Shown: in pieces, positions 10,421-19,775 of the stretch | Numbering within the stretch: position 1 is the first letter of the stretch | Layout: each line of letters opens with the position of its first letter | Source of the DNA: an uncultured Rubripirellula sp. | GTDB lineage: Bacteria > Planctomycetota > Planctomycetia > Pirellulales > Pirellulaceae | Assembly (NCBI GenBank): GCA_938075415.1 | Contig: CALJHC010000013.1 | Span: 186,001 to 250,000 of the forward strand | Length of the DNA: 64,000 bases | Reading direction: 5' to 3' | Translations under genes and position numbers: made by a program | Notes under the pieces: generated by a model | Seen by the model: the letters and a program-made list of their open reading frames with translations, nothing else | Database searches by the model: none | What the model was told of the DNA's origin: nothing

Positions 10421-13069
10421 TCAATCTGTTCCCGGATCATTGGAAACGTGCAATGTATCTATCTGAACCGAACGACGCCGTGGTCGAGAAGATGCTGATT
10501 GATGAAACACGATTGCTTCAGGCGCAGCTTGCCTCTCTGATTCTGAAACAGCAGGTCTCTCCAGAGAGTCTGGCCAATCTGGATCACCCATCTCGAAAAG
10601 CACTGAGTTCTCCGAGGTTGGATCTTCCTCCACCCGCAAAGCATGAAAAATCAAAGAGCCAAATGTTCGGGTATCATACGCCTGCTTTTTCGCTGGCGGT
10701 ATCACCATGTATAAACCTCGCTTGGCTCGGGTCAATGCGACATACAACATACAGAGAGACTCTGTGAATGATGATGCAGCTTGCTTACCGAATGCCTTTT
10801 GCCAATCCCGACTCAAAAAATGCCAGGTTTTCTGACTTACATAGCGTGTCATGCCACTGGGAGGCATCATCAGATCCTTCACTTCTCCAACGCAATCCCC
10901 AGCCTGTCGCGACAAGCTACTGTCTAATTCCAAAACAAAGACGGCATCGAATTCGAGTCCCTTGGATTGATGAACCGTCATCACTCGAATTGGCGCAGCC
11001 TGTGGACGGTCCACTCGTTTTTCTCGTACCATTCGAACAAAATCACGAATTCTCGACGAAGACAGCCCCTGATACTGAATGGCCAGATAACAAAGCTGTT
11101 TCAGCCGCAACGACTCACGCTCATCACAGTGAGGTGACAAGCGGTCCGCAAGCTTCTCCACTGCTTCGGTCAAACCAAATTCCTCAACCAGACGCCGAAC
11201 CCAACCAGGGCCAAAACCTTCGATCTCATAAAATGGACCGGCGGTTGCATGAAATTCCCAACGACGATCACCTGGATGTTCAGACATCATTAAGACCGAC
11301 AAAACCATCTCAACAGCAGCGGAATCAGTTAACGGATTCCCTCCTTCTTGACTGACATCCAATCCCCGCTGTTCAAGCAGATAAATCATCTCCGCTACCG
11401 CCCGATTTGTACGAGTGAGTACACCGATCGTGGTTGTAGAATTCTTTTGATACAGAGTCTGAATCTGCTCAGCCGCTTTTTCATAGGTCGCTATTCTTCT
11501 CGCGTCGGCATCGCCTAACTCGGGAAGAGACGAGGTGGAAAGATTAACATAGCCAGACAGGTCCTTCTTGGCCGAAAGGTGATGAGGAAAACCGTCCGCA
11601 AACTTCAACAAAGCTTTTGCCTCGTACATCGATTTGCCACTCGGGTTATTTTGCTCCGCCTCCTCGGCCATCGGATGCCGAGCCAGATTTTTAAAGATCC
11701 TGTTGAATGCTTCCATCAGTACCGGACTACTCCGGTGGCTCTCATCCTGCTTGATCTCGTCGACATCCGGTAATTGCTGCGCTACAGTGTCAAAAATTTC
11801 CGCCACGCCACCTCGCCAACCATAAATCGCCTGCTTCGTATCACCCACGCAGAAAAACGATCGTTCAACCTGCATCAACTCTGAATCATCGCTTGGTTTC
11901 CCTTCACATCGTTTTGCACAGTGATTAGCAAAAGGATAAATAACTTGCCATTGAACCGGTGAGGTATCCTGAAACTCATCCAGTAACAAATGATCGATCG
12001 ATCCATCGAGACGCTGCAAAATTTCTCCCGGTTCGAATTGGCGAAAAAAACTGGATAACCGAACACCGATATCCTCAAAGCTCAAAACCCTGGCAACTTC
12101 TTTTAACCCGGAAACATGTTGCTCGTACACTTCCAGCAATCTGCCGGTCCCCTCATTTTGCACGCACAGCAAACTTAAATGTTTTACTTTTGCAACGGAA
12201 TACAGCGTATCAAAGGCCGCCTCTAAACCGTCAGGAAATTCACTTCGATAGTAGGTAAGTGGTGTACCCGTGCGTCTTGCTATTTCGTAGTTGGTCACCA
12301 AGGTTTCTTCGATCAATGATTCATGGTCGCCATTTTCCAGAATCTCTGCGAATGCTAACAACTTCTGACGCAAACGCTTCTGTCGTGGTTCAGCAGATCG
12401 AAAAGCAATCACGGCATTCCTGATCGTTTCTTCGCTGGGTTGCTTAGGGCATTTCACACCCAACCAGACATCTTTTTCACATTGCCGCTGCATCGAGTAC
12501 GCATTCTCAATCACTTGCAACAACTCGTGGGCAATTGACCGACGAATTTCCCCCTTACCTAACATGGACATCAACGACGACATCTCAGCCTGCTCGAGTT
12601 GCGAAATCATGGATTCAACAGCGCGCTCGCGCAGCCACTGATCCTCGATCTCGTCTGTCAATCTCCACGCTGCTGGCAACCGCAAATCGAATGGAAACGA
12701 TTTAGCAAGCTGCGTGAAAAGGCTATCCAGGGTTGAAATACGTAAGCGATGAATCTGTAGCAACAACTTTTCGGTCAACTTCAAACAACAACTTCGAGGC
12801 AAGCTTGGCAAATTGACTTGAATGCGAATTTTTTCCAACGCTTCAGGATTGGATTCATCAGCAGCAGAGGCCAGAGCAAGGAGCACACGCTGCAGAATCT
12901 CCCCCGCTGCTTTCCGCGTGAATGTTGTCGCCAAAATGGTCTCAGGAGGAACACCCTGAATAAGTAATTTTAGAAATCTGGCGGTCAACTGGTACGTTTT
13001 CCCTGTGCCCGCAGACGCACGAACCAGGGTGGGTGGTAATTCACCCGATTGCAATAAATCCTCACTCAT
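10421..13069 (-). CDS. addA: AddA-like UvrD/REP-family helicase lacking the nuclease domain
   Basis: A superfamily 1A helicase of 882 aa. Motifs: I ASAGTGKT (18-25), Ia TTFTRKAAGE, II LLLDEFQDT (361-369), III VGDTKQAIYGWRGG (408-421), V VMTVHQSKGLEFD (696-708) and VI LYVALTRAKRG. These match the AddA/RecB group. AddA is normally about 1200 aa and ends in a RecB-like nuclease. Here the protein stops soon after motif VI, with a basic tail (RPRRRS) where the nuclease linker should begin. The 71-bp gap that follows cannot hold a lost nuclease. The start ATG overlaps the addB stop by 4 bp (ATGA), implying translational coupling. The helicase probably works with AddB, whose nuclease domain is intact, to resect double-strand ends. 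Confidence 0.9.
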   Translation of the reverse strand: MSEDLLQSGELPPTLVRASAGTGKTYQLTARFLKLLIQGVPPETILATTFTRKAAGEILQRVLLALASAADESNPEALEKIRIQVNLPSLPRSCCLKLTEKLLLQIHRLRISTLDSLFTQLAKSFPFDLRLPAAWRLTDEIEDQWLRERAVESMISQLEQAEMSSLMSMLGKGEIRRSIAHELLQVIENAYSMQRQCEKDVWLGVKCPKQPSEETIRNAVIAFRSAEPRQKRLRQKLLAFAEILENGDHESLIEETLVTNYEIARRTGTPLTYYRSEFPDGLEAAFDTLYSVAKVKHLSLLCVQNEGTGRLLEVYEQHVSGLKEVARVLSFEDIGVRLSSFFRQFEPGEILQRLDGSIDHLLLDEFQDTSPVQWQVIYPFANHCAKRCEGKPSDDSELMQVERSFFCVGDTKQAIYGWRGGVAEIFDTVAQQLPDVDEIKQDESHRSSPVLMEAFNRIFKNLARHPMAEEAEQNNPSGKSMYEAKALLKFADGFPHHLSAKKDLSGYVNLSTSSLPELGDADARRIATYEKAAEQIQTLYQKNSTTTIGVLTRTNRAVAEMIYLLEQRGLDVSQEGGNPLTDSAAVEMVLSVLMMSEHPGDRRWEFHATAGPFYEIEGFGPGWVRRLVEEFGLTEAVEKLADRLSPHCDERESLRLKQLCYLAIQYQGLSSSRIRDFVRMVREKRVDRPQAAPIRVMTVHQSKGLEFDAVFVLELDSSLSRQAGDCVGEVKDLMMPPSGMTRYVSQKTWHFLSRDWQKAFGKQAASSFTESLCMLYVALTRAKRGLYMVIPPAKKQAYDTRTFGSLIFHALRVEEDPTSENSVLFEMGDPDWPDSLERPAVSESERQAAPEAIVFHQSASSRPRRRSVQIDTLHVSNDPGTD

Positions 13070-16056
13070 TGCCCATCCCCCTCTGATTCAACAGAGCGGC
13101 TCAGCATTTGACTTGCAATCCCCGTTTGCATAATCGCCCCATAATCATCGAACTCAACGCGGTCAGTAGTCGGTTTGAACTCTCCCGCAAAGATTCCCCG
13201 CACGCATTCCTTAACCAGCAGCTCTGCCTTCCTCATCAGATCCTCTGAAAAATCGGCCTCGTTAATCTTTGTCTCCTCCTCTTTTCCACTAATATTAAAA
13301 TACCCCAGACGGACAGTTGCTGGATCCGCTTTGATACCTAAAAAAGGCACCATCATCCGATACAACGGAAGCTGAAGATCAATCCACTTCGTTTCGTCCT
13401 TCGTTTTCTTGAGGTGTTTTTTCTCAGGAGGATGACCATGAGTTTTATAATCCAGGATGGCCCATTCATCGACACCACTGACCTGCCTCACGTCGATACG
13501 ATCGAATCGACCTTTAACGGGGATCGACTTCCCGTCCACCTCAATCTTCGCCCCTTGCTTAGGACCGACCGAAGCCTCCACTTCGTGGATTCGCCAGCCT
13601 TCCTTGATTCGCGCGGCCTGAACCTTCGCGACAGCAGTAAGCCGTTTCTGCGCTTGTGCAACTTGGATCTTCACCGCCGATGACGGGTGTTCGGAATAAT
13701 GCTTTTCAACAAAGCCTTCAAGGTATTGATGCAGATAGGACTCGATCAATTCGGGATCCGATTCGTGGCAATGCTCAGAACGTCCGTAATCCTCCAGCGC
13801 GCCATGAATCAGATCACCAAATTGATTCGCTGCCAACTCACCAGCGGAATCATCAATTGGCCTCAACTTCAGCACGTGGCGGAGAAAAAAACGATACGGG
13901 CAGATTAGATAATCACGAAAAGCAGTCACACTCAGTGATGTCACCGGCGGTGTCACACCTTGATGGAAATTACCCAGACTTGGAACTGTGATGCCACTGG
14001 TAGAACAGACGCCATCCCAACGATGCAAGACAGGATTAGATTCGCGTTTCCCCTCGAGTACATACCGCAACCTTTTTGCCATTTGCGAGGGATCCGTCGC
14101 CGCCAATAAACGACTCGGAGGAGTTGGAGTCTGGTCCATCGCTACCCGCCCAACGATCAAGGAGACGGATTGGCGACTGCACAAAACAACCTGCAAAGCA
14201 TGCAGGTCACGCGCGTACCGCCGTTCGTTACCCTCCACCGGCAATCGCTGACGCAAAGAACTTGGAAGAAAAGGATCAGATGAAACGACCTGCGGGACAT
14301 AAGGATGATTGAATCCGTTGACCACCAAAGCGGGTGCATCGTCCAACGCTAAATCAAGCCATCCCAAGACATCAAGCTGGTTGGGTCTTGGTTCCTCCAA
14401 GACCCGAAGATAACTCAGGCGATTTACCAACATCTCCAAAGCAACGTCACCACTGCAATCAACATCCAGCGATTGATTCAGGCCAGAGGACGTCTCCAGA
14501 AAACGAATCGCTGCACGTATCGCAAGCCTCGTTCTGTGCCCCATTTTTCGAGAGTCAAACAGACGACCATTTTCCCCCTTGTCCTCACGTCCTGCTTCCG
14601 AAGCGTTTTCCGAAAGAGCTATGGAGCCGCGCAGAATCCCTGCTTCGTTCCCCCCGGAAACATCAGGCACACCGGAAACATCAGGCAAGCTGAGACCACA
14701 CTCAAGAAGGACATCACTGCCGTAAAGTTCTCCCAACCAATTCATCAGCGAACGGCTCCAAGCCGCAATCGACTGAGATTCGTCACGAAAACTGGACATC
14801 CAATCAATCACTAAGTCCCTCACCATCGAGATCAGCGGCAATCTCTCCAAAACGACCTCGGGCAATGAATCGCTTAGATGAACAGGAAAATGATTAGCAA
14901 GGAAACGATCCAGCTGCTGCAGCCAGCACTCGGAATCCTCATCCGACTCCACTTGATTTGTTATCCAATCGTGTACATCCGCGTGACGAACCAGAGCGGC
15001 AAGCGTCTGCCAAGTTTGCCGCTGCGAAAACGTTGTTGCAAGTTCCAACAAACGTCCAAGTGACGTACCACCAATCGTCCAACCCAAGTGACGATAGGTG
15101 TCCACTCCACATCCCCGCAGCTCAATTTCGATGGGACTGACTTGAGACTCATCGGTTACTCCAATTGAAATTTCATCCGCTGAGTATTTTTCGCCACACT
15201 GCTTAACCTGTTCAGCGACGGCTTTTGCCTGATCCATCATGTCACCGGCGGGAACCAATTCATCTCGCATCGTCAATCGATGTTGCTGCCAACGAGCGTC
15301 CACCACCGAACCGAATTCGTCAAATTTCTCAGCTTCCTCCTTTGGCGCCGCGATCATCGCAATCACCTCGCCCTCCAGCGATCGCAACATTCGGACCGCG
15401 AGCTGGCTTAAATCACTAGTGCCCACTAACAAAATGGTACGACCAGCTTTGCAACGGTTCTGGGAAATCGCCAAGCTTCGCTCCGTGGAGGGGTCGGATA
15501 ATCCCGCCGCCTTCAATCCCGTTAAATAAAGCGAATGGATTCGGTTGAGCAATTCCCACCTTCGCCGCTCAACTTCATTCTCTGCTTGCTTGATCACATC
15601 TTGAAATGATAGACAGCGCGAAGCCAAATCATCACTCAACGCACTCAGAGTACCCGCAAGCTCCACCCACGGAGCAAAGGGATCAGGAGGCGGCGGGACT
15701 GGAAGCAAGGGAGTCAGTTCTTGACTTGGAATGCTGCGTAAAGACTGCGCCCATCCTAATGTCTGCTCAAATTCAGATGCCAGCTGCGTCGAAGGCTGAT
15801 AAAGACGGTCCATCAAAGACCCTACCGTCATGAAACGCGGAGCATCAATACGAACGCCGCGTTCATCCGCTGACTGCTGCAACAACTCTTCTAATCGTCG
15901 ACAACTCTGCGATGACGGCAAAACACAGTCGACCTTGCCTAAACCCCATCTCTCATTCTCCAAAAAGCGATCCGACAATTCGCGAACCACTCCGTGAAGT
16001 AAAGGAGAATCCCAACCCAAATAGACTGTCTCACAAGATGTCGAGAAAAGCTTCAC
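13066..16056 (-). CDS. addB: AddB-like protein: inactive helicase-type N-region plus RecB-family nuclease
   Basis: A 996-aa protein with a C-terminal PD-(D/E)XK nuclease of the RecB/AddB family. Visible motifs are CPYRFF (about 719-724), GDLIHGAL (747-754), GRFDRID (849-855), ILDYKTH (867-873) and QLPLY (895-899), which give the usual H...D...D-x-K catalytic set. The N-terminal two thirds resemble AddB, with a degenerate helicase fold and no good Walker A. Only one of the four cysteines that hold the AddB 4Fe-4S cluster is visible (Cys719). The C-terminal C-x2-C-x5-C group is missing, the corresponding region reading FKPTTDRVEFDDYG. The start is a GTG at 16056, with an in-frame stop just upstream. 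It is the first gene of the operon. An 18-bp in-frame duplication gives PDVSGV-PDVSGG near 14.65-14.69 kb. Confidence 0.85.
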   Translation of the reverse strand: MKLFSTSCETVYLGWDSPLLHGVVRELSDRFLENERWGLGKVDCVLPSSQSCRRLEELLQQSADERGVRIDAPRFMTVGSLMDRLYQPSTQLASEFEQTLGWAQSLRSIPSQELTPLLPVPPPPDPFAPWVELAGTLSALSDDLASRCLSFQDVIKQAENEVERRRWELLNRIHSLYLTGLKAAGLSDPSTERSLAISQNRCKAGRTILLVGTSDLSQLAVRMLRSLEGEVIAMIAAPKEEAEKFDEFGSVVDARWQQHRLTMRDELVPAGDMMDQAKAVAEQVKQCGEKYSADEISIGVTDESQVSPIEIELRGCGVDTYRHLGWTIGGTSLGRLLELATTFSQRQTWQTLAALVRHADVHDWITNQVESDEDSECWLQQLDRFLANHFPVHLSDSLPEVVLERLPLISMVRDLVIDWMSSFRDESQSIAAWSRSLMNWLGELYGSDVLLECGLSLPDVSGVPDVSGGNEAGILRGSIALSENASEAGREDKGENGRLFDSRKMGHRTRLAIRAAIRFLETSSGLNQSLDVDCSGDVALEMLVNRLSYLRVLEEPRPNQLDVLGWLDLALDDAPALVVNGFNHPYVPQVVSSDPFLPSSLRQRLPVEGNERRYARDLHALQVVLCSRQSVSLIVGRVAMDQTPTPPSRLLAATDPSQMAKRLRYVLEGKRESNPVLHRWDGVCSTSGITVPSLGNFHQGVTPPVTSLSVTAFRDYLICPYRFFLRHVLKLRPIDDSAGELAANQFGDLIHGALEDYGRSEHCHESDPELIESYLHQYLEGFVEKHYSEHPSSAVKIQVAQAQKRLTAVAKVQAARIKEGWRIHEVEASVGPKQGAKIEVDGKSIPVKGRFDRIDVRQVSGVDEWAILDYKTHGHPPEKKHLKKTKDETKWIDLQLPLYRMMVPFLGIKADPATVRLGYFNISGKEEETKINEADFSEDLMRKAELLVKECVRGIFAGEFKPTTDRVEFDDYGAIMQTGIASQMLSRSVESEGDGQ

Positions 16057-16870
16057 GTCAATTTTCCATCATTTTGAAATAGGAAAGGACTCAAATTGCA
16101 AAATCTGAAACACCGGAGTCGACCCAGGAAACCAGAACATCAAGCGATTCGACTGAATTACTTTGAATCGCTGAGCCGTACTGGTTTGAATTTCACACAG
16201 ATCCACCAAAACTCAATCATTGTCGGATTGATCAATCTCCACTCACTGTGTGACACGTCTGGTCATCGCCAAGAATCATGATCGTCGCATTGATCAACTG
16301 CACTTCCACCACGCCAAAAATCAGACTGCTCACAGAGCCAGAAACGTGATGGGAGCAAGGCATTTAAAGAAACGCTGCATCAACCCACTCGATTCTCTGT
16401 CGCCGTGGCACAACTGTGAATTGCCAATGACTTCGAAGATACTGTTGTTCCATCCAACTCTCTCCATAGAGGTTCGCGATCAATTATCAACCTTCATCTG
16501 TCAACCTCTAACAACCTCAATCTGATCCAGAACTCCCAAGCCGTATTGCGTCAAAATATGGGATGACACTTGACCCACAAAGCCTTTCTACCGACTGAAG
16601 GGGAACCGACCGATCAAAACAACCCCAACCCTCTGGCTCCTCCCTCTCGTGACGCTACACCTTTCCCATTCATCATTCCAAAAAAGAGGTGATCTGCGGT
16701 CTCTCATCCCGAATACCCTTCATTTATCAGGGCATTCTCTGTCCTCCCTTACTTTTCAGAATGGGAACCGTCTGGGGGTATTTACCGATTGTAGTGAATT
16801 TGAAGCCACTAATTCCCGATGAAAGAAAAGGGTCGGTATTGGGACAAATGTGCGCAAGGAGGCGCACCCT
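16057..16870. other. Intergenic region between divergent addB and TIGR03546 genes
   Basis: About 0.8 kb without a supportable gene. Short plus-strand frames (for example 16096-16281 and 16250-16525) lack family features or good ribosome binding sites. The region should carry the divergent promoters of the addBA operon (minus) and of the TIGR03546/03545 pair (plus). I saw no clear hairpin or repeat. Confidence 0.45.
16856..16861 (+). promoter_or_regulatory. Strong Shine-Dalgarno deciding the TIGR03546 start
   Basis: AGGAGG lies about 9 nt before the ATG at 16871. It supports that ATG over the in-frame GTG at 16850, which would overlap the ribosome binding site. Confidence 0.7.
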
Positions 16871-17695
16871 ATGATTTTCTGGCTATTTCGCATGGCGAGG
16901 ATTCTAAAACGTGCAATTTCTGGGTGTCGCGACCCAAGGCAATTGGCATGGGGTTTGGCCTTTGGGGTTTGCATCGGCTTGGTTCCTCACGGCAATCTTA
17001 TTGCCGTTTTGTTACTGGGTCTAATCCTCTGTTTGAAACTCAATCATGCCCTTTCCGCTTTGACCGCGGTGGCAACCTCTTTTATCGCTCCCTTGCTGGA
17101 CCCTATCACCCACGCAATTGGTGACCGAGCTCTCAGTGAGCCCACTCTCCAATCTTTCGCCCGCAGTGGATGGGACCTTCCGCTAATACCCTGGACCGAA
17201 CTCAATAATACTGTCGTTCTGGGCAGCTTCATTCTTGGATTGGCGGCACTCTATCCTACTTATCGAATGAGTCACTATTTCTTTCAATCTGTATTGAAAA
17301 TTGAATCCGAAGAAACACAGCAAGCTGACGAACGACAAGAAAGTGCAGACCAGAATGAGACCCAATCAAGACACCTGCTGATCAAACTCTATGACGAGCG
17401 GCTTGCAGATTCATTCAGTTCAAAGATCACTTCAGGGGATCAACCGCAGTCGTTCACGACACCCTTGGAATCCGCAGGCAAGCAGCATGGGGAAGCGAAA
17501 TCAGAGCTTCAGCACGACAACCGCACCGCAAATGAGACAAACGCGCGTGTTGATGTTGTGCGACTCCGGGAAGCTAAAGTTCAAGGGCGTATCATTCCTG
17601 AGACCAAGGACGATTTAGAAACGCACGAAATGGATCAAGATCTTCAGAGACTGCTTCAGCGATTGCGGGCTGAGGCTAAAAGGAGAGCAGCATGA
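16871..17695 (+). CDS. TIGR03546/DUF2062 family inner-membrane protein
   Basis: A 274-aa membrane protein. The first ~90 residues carry the DUF2062-like hydrophobic core: GLAFGVCIGLVPHGN, a long hydrophobic stretch, then FIAPLLDPITHAIG. Another hydrophobic segment (VVLGSFILGLAALYP) follows at about 115-135. The C-terminal half is charged, low in complexity and probably cytoplasmic. This matches TIGR03546, a family known to be encoded next to TIGR03545, and the next gene fits that family with a 4-bp ATGA overlap (17692-17695). The start at 16871 is chosen from the AGGAGG ribosome binding site. Function is unknown. The pairing suggests an envelope complex. Confidence 0.82.
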   Translation: MIFWLFRMARILKRAISGCRDPRQLAWGLAFGVCIGLVPHGNLIAVLLLGLILCLKLNHALSALTAVATSFIAPLLDPITHAIGDRALSEPTLQSFARSGWDLPLIPWTELNNTVVLGSFILGLAALYPTYRMSHYFFQSVLKIESEETQQADERQESADQNETQSRHLLIKLYDERLADSFSSKITSGDQPQSFTTPLESAGKQHGEAKSELQHDNRTANETNARVDVVRLREAKVQGRIIPETKDDLETHEMDQDLQRLLQRLRAEAKRRAA

Positions 17696-19458
17696 TACGC
17701 TGGAACTTTATCGTGCCGCGGGTTCTCATCCTCCTGCTTCTCGCAGTCACCTTCCGAATCGGCTTGAACCCGGCTATCAGTTGGCTGACCACGCAGTCAC
17801 TGCAATCAGTGTTTAAATCGAAGGTTGAAATTGGCGCCACCAGAACGGGACTGTTCCCCCCAAGGCTTCAATATGAAGGCATCCGGATCGCGGATCCGCG
17901 AAAGGGAAAGCATCGAAGGAACCTTTTCGAAGCGGACCAAATCAACTTCCTTGTTGACGGCAATTCACTCCTAAGACGCCGCACAGTGATCAAAGACGGT
18001 TCAGTCAATGGGATCGTGCTGAACACTGAGCGCGATGCCCCTGGTCATCTTGATCGCCACCACCAACAAACCTTGCAAACGTCCAAAAAAAGCAATGACC
18101 TCAGCGAGTGGATCGGCACGACCTCCCTTCGCATTCAAGACGGCGCGATCTCGCTGATGGCTGAACTGGAAATTGTCCGCGAGAGTAGCGTTTTGCGAGA
18201 GATTTGGCAGGAAGAATACAACGAACTACAGTCTCAATTAGACCAACTTGTGGTAACTCATCAAAGAATCGCCACTCAAGCAACAAAGATGGACAACCCT
18301 CTCCGAGATATGGCATCTCTGGAGGCGAGTATCACCGAAGCTCGCGAGGCGACGGAACTGCTTGTATCGCTTCGAGCGAAGGCAAGTTCCCTACCGAAAC
18401 GTTTCGACGCCGACCTTGCAAGCTTGAAACAAGCCAAGGAAAACGACCTAGGAAAACTGCTTCTCTACGTCCCCAATCACTTCGACGTGACTCGCGACTT
18501 TGGGCGAGAAAGAATGTTGGACGTGGTGCGTTACCTGATCCTTGATGCCAAGAACTACATTCAGCACGGTGAACGAATCGCTAACTTGACCCTCGTCGCC
18601 CCAAAAAGCGAGCGAATGCGAGGCAACAATTATCCGCTTGACTCAAACAACCATCCAAATTTCCTTATCCGTCACTGTCATATATCCGGGTTGGTTCGTC
18701 ATGAAGGCGAAGATCTTTTGATGAAAGGAACGATTGAGAATCTGGCAAATCCGTCTGCCCTTCTTCGAAAACCCTCCCGGATCAAGTTTTCTGTTGAAGG
18801 AAAAAAACTGTTCCACGTTGAATACGCGAAACGAGAGACCACCGATCGAGGCATCTCACAAGTCACACTTCACTGGCCCCAAGGCAGCGCCTTATCAAAT
18901 ACACTGAATTCAACAGACCGACTTGGACTGCAGGCAAAATCAAATCGGGACGAATTATGGATTCAAGTTCGCAAAGAATACTCAACATCAGAAAATCGTT
19001 ACTCCGGTCGTTTGATTAGTAAACAGAGCGGTGTCGAAATAAAAATCTCACCCAAACCAGAGTATTCTGAACTCCTTGGGATTCGATCCATTCAGGAAAA
19101 TCTGGCAAAGATTGAGCAAATTGAAATCGACGCATCATTCCACGGTGATGATGGAGAACTGGAATTTGAGTTCGAGTCGAACCTCGACCAAGCAATCAAA
19201 TCAGCTTCAACTGCAGCACTGCAAATGCAAGCTGAACATACTAAAAAACGTTTGTCGGCGGAAATCAGCAAACGCTACCAACAAGAAGTCTTTGAACTCA
19301 CACAATGGATCACCGCATCGCAAAGTGAACTCAATCATGAGATCACATCCATCGATCAAAAGATCGACGCAATGAAAAGAAGCTTGGTTAAAGAGACGGG
19401 TAACGCCGAAGCCTACCTCAGTAGGCTTCGTGGCAACCTACGACCGTCGACCAAATGA
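17692..19458 (+). CDS. TIGR03545 family envelope protein (partner of TIGR03546)
   Basis: A 588-aa protein with one N-terminal membrane anchor (VPRVLILLLLAVTFRIGL, about 8-25), so the bulk is probably periplasmic. Residues 45-110 (RTGLFPPRLQYEGIRIADP and the following NLFEADQI segment) read like the beta-rich start of AsmA-type proteins. A charged coiled coil follows at about 170-250, a beta-rich part at about 310-480, and a second coiled coil near the C-terminus. The gene begins inside the stop of the TIGR03546 gene (ATGA), with AAGGAG 6-7 nt upstream, so the two are translationally coupled. TIGR03545 proteins have no established activity. A role in lipid or envelope transport is my inference from the AsmA-like N-terminus. 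It converges on the giant membrane protein gene. Confidence 0.8.
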   Translation: MIRWNFIVPRVLILLLLAVTFRIGLNPAISWLTTQSLQSVFKSKVEIGATRTGLFPPRLQYEGIRIADPRKGKHRRNLFEADQINFLVDGNSLLRRRTVIKDGSVNGIVLNTERDAPGHLDRHHQQTLQTSKKSNDLSEWIGTTSLRIQDGAISLMAELEIVRESSVLREIWQEEYNELQSQLDQLVVTHQRIATQATKMDNPLRDMASLEASITEAREATELLVSLRAKASSLPKRFDADLASLKQAKENDLGKLLLYVPNHFDVTRDFGRERMLDVVRYLILDAKNYIQHGERIANLTLVAPKSERMRGNNYPLDSNNHPNFLIRHCHISGLVRHEGEDLLMKGTIENLANPSALLRKPSRIKFSVEGKKLFHVEYAKRETTDRGISQVTLHWPQGSALSNTLNSTDRLGLQAKSNRDELWIQVRKEYSTSENRYSGRLISKQSGVEIKISPKPEYSELLGIRSIQENLAKIEQIEIDASFHGDDGELEFEFESNLDQAIKSASTAALQMQAEHTKKRLSAEISKRYQQEVFELTQWITASQSELNHEITSIDQKIDAMKRSLVKETGNAEAYLSRLRGNLRPSTK

Positions 19459-19775
19459 TTGGTTCATCCTCAACCCGAGATGCTGTGCGCAGGCAATCGC
19501 CAATCGATTCCCGTTATTGAACCAACCGTCTGATAAATCAAACAGATGACAAGGATCTGCAGTCGGGCAATGAGCGAACACCTCCCGTTGCAATGGCTAC
19601 TCAATGAAAGCTCCGACGTCGAGGCATTTCCCAAATCGGTCTCAAGTGAGGTTGCCGACGTAACACTGACCGCCGTGTAAATCGACGGGTCGCCCCTCAG
19701 AGCCTTGCCATCATTGGGAAATCAATCCTTTAATGCAAGACGCAGTGTTCACTTCATCAACACGAAAATCCACAA
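19459..19775. other. Short convergent intergenic region
   Basis: About 317 bp between the stop of the TIGR03545 gene and the stop of the 1376-aa gene. It contains an imperfectly spaced inverted pair (ttggttca at 19459-19466 and tgaaccaa at 19518-19525), too far apart for a classical terminator. No gene is supported. Confidence 0.4.

Noticed and set aside
19459..19525. 8-bp inverted pair ttggttca / tgaaccaa
   Set aside because: Separated by about 50 nt with no supporting structure.
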